A DNA stretch of 51,359 nt from assembly GCF_020217485.1 (NCBI RefSeq), contig NZ_JAEKMI010000035.1:1-51359 (forward strand). The letters are read 5' to 3'. Below the pieces are notes generated by a model. That model was not told the origin of the DNA, ran no database searches, and saw nothing but the letters and a program-made list of their open reading frames with translations. This document shows positions 51,141 to 51,359 of this stretch, one piece after another. How positions within the stretch are numbered: position 1 is the stretch's first letter; each line of letters opens with the position of its first letter. This DNA is from Mycobacterium sp. WUMAC-067 (lineage in GTDB: Bacteria > Actinomycetota > Actinomycetes > Mycobacteriales > Mycobacteriaceae). A program made the translations under genes and the position numbers.

Positions 51141-51359
51141 ATGGGCGACCCGTTAAGTGCCTTCGTCCTCCACCGCAGGGCGATGGTTGTGAAGACCCTC
51201 TTGAAGGACAAGCTGAGCAATCGGCGTGGTTCGGATCGGGTAATCGAGTTTGATTTCTACCGATGCCCCAGCGAGATACGTACTGCCATCCTGGAAAAAG
51301 GACAGCGAACGTGCCTGTGGTGGAAGGGCTCAGGCTGGGATACGCCAATCGAGATCCCG
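51141..51359 (+). CDS. Partial gene at the window end, unknown
   Basis: ATG 51141, two bases after the preceding stop, opens a frame without stop to the end of the window (73 codons): MGDPLSAFVLHRRAMVVKTL at the start, then basic KDKLSNRRGSDRV and CLWWKGSGWD. No family is recognised from this fragment. Spacing indicates that it belongs to the same operon as the two preceding genes. Confidence 0.5.
   Translation, partial: MGDPLSAFVLHRRAMVVKTLLKDKLSNRRGSDRVIEFDFYRCPSEIRTAILEKGQRTCLWWKGSGWDTPIEIP

Overview
The window is GC-rich actinobacterial DNA and most resembles a Mycobacterium or close relative. Evidence includes an F420-type luciferase-like oxidoreductase, a mycofactocin-type short-chain dehydrogenase (SDR), an NDMA-dependent-type alcohol dehydrogenase, a full-length carboxylic acid reductase and a FadD19-like acyl-CoA synthetase. 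I cannot fix the species. No rRNA, tRNA or CRISPR array was recognised.

Positions 1 to about 41,000 form a catabolic island for a hydrophobic, probably isoprenoid or terpenoid, carbon source. From left to right it holds: a FadR-type regulator (418-1194); an acyl-CoA synthetase (1288-2976, -); an amidohydrolase and a DapB-like reductase (3696-6176); an APH-fold kinase divergent from an SDR (6699-8780); a second FadR-type regulator (9154-9915, -); a membrane-anchored linalool dehydratase/isomerase-like protein (10199-12121, -), divergent from a tightly coupled five-gene operon (12481-17227: CrtC/AttH-like protein, enoyl-CoA hydratase, aldehyde dehydrogenase, SRPBCC protein, SDR); a Rieske oxygenase (17831-18844); decayed IS21 and IS3 elements around an AveC-like membrane protein with a 40-residue membrane partner (20356-21248, -); a CAR, P450 and NDMA-type ADH operon (28708-22724, -); an F420-type oxidoreductase (29718-30809); an SDR operon (33219-31040, -) containing two damaged genes; a second coupled five-gene operon (33779-39918: amidohydrolase, ALDH, P450, DapB-like, binding protein without signal peptide); and an SDR (40132-40914).

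The unifying feature is a 16-bp palindrome, about AWAYMTCTAGAKRTWT. I count ten good and three weaker copies, most of them upstream of genes of this island and none seen after about 41 kb. Twice it sits inside a recognisable -35/-10 promoter. It looks like the operator of a local regulon, and one of the two FadR-type proteins is the best candidate regulator. The island is also decaying: remnants of the SDR, ALDH, Rieske, F420-oxidoreductase and AMP-ligase genes lie among the intact paralogues, and one gene is interrupted by a single in-frame TAG.

From 41 kb on the content changes. There is a phenolic acid decarboxylase and hydrolase divergent from a MarR regulator (41449-43268), an IS256 scrap, and an acyltransferase/methyltransferase pair divergent from a TetR regulator followed by an SDR (43654-47081). 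The last 4 kb hold a truncated TatD-like hydrolase and unrecognised genes with accessory or mobile-element character; the last gene runs off the window.

A possible joint function (inference): oxygenases, alcohol and aldehyde dehydrogenases, a terpene-alcohol isomerase, CoA ligase and hydratase would together turn an isoprenoid alcohol or hydrocarbon into acyl-CoA for beta-oxidation. No single reaction is proven by sequence alone.
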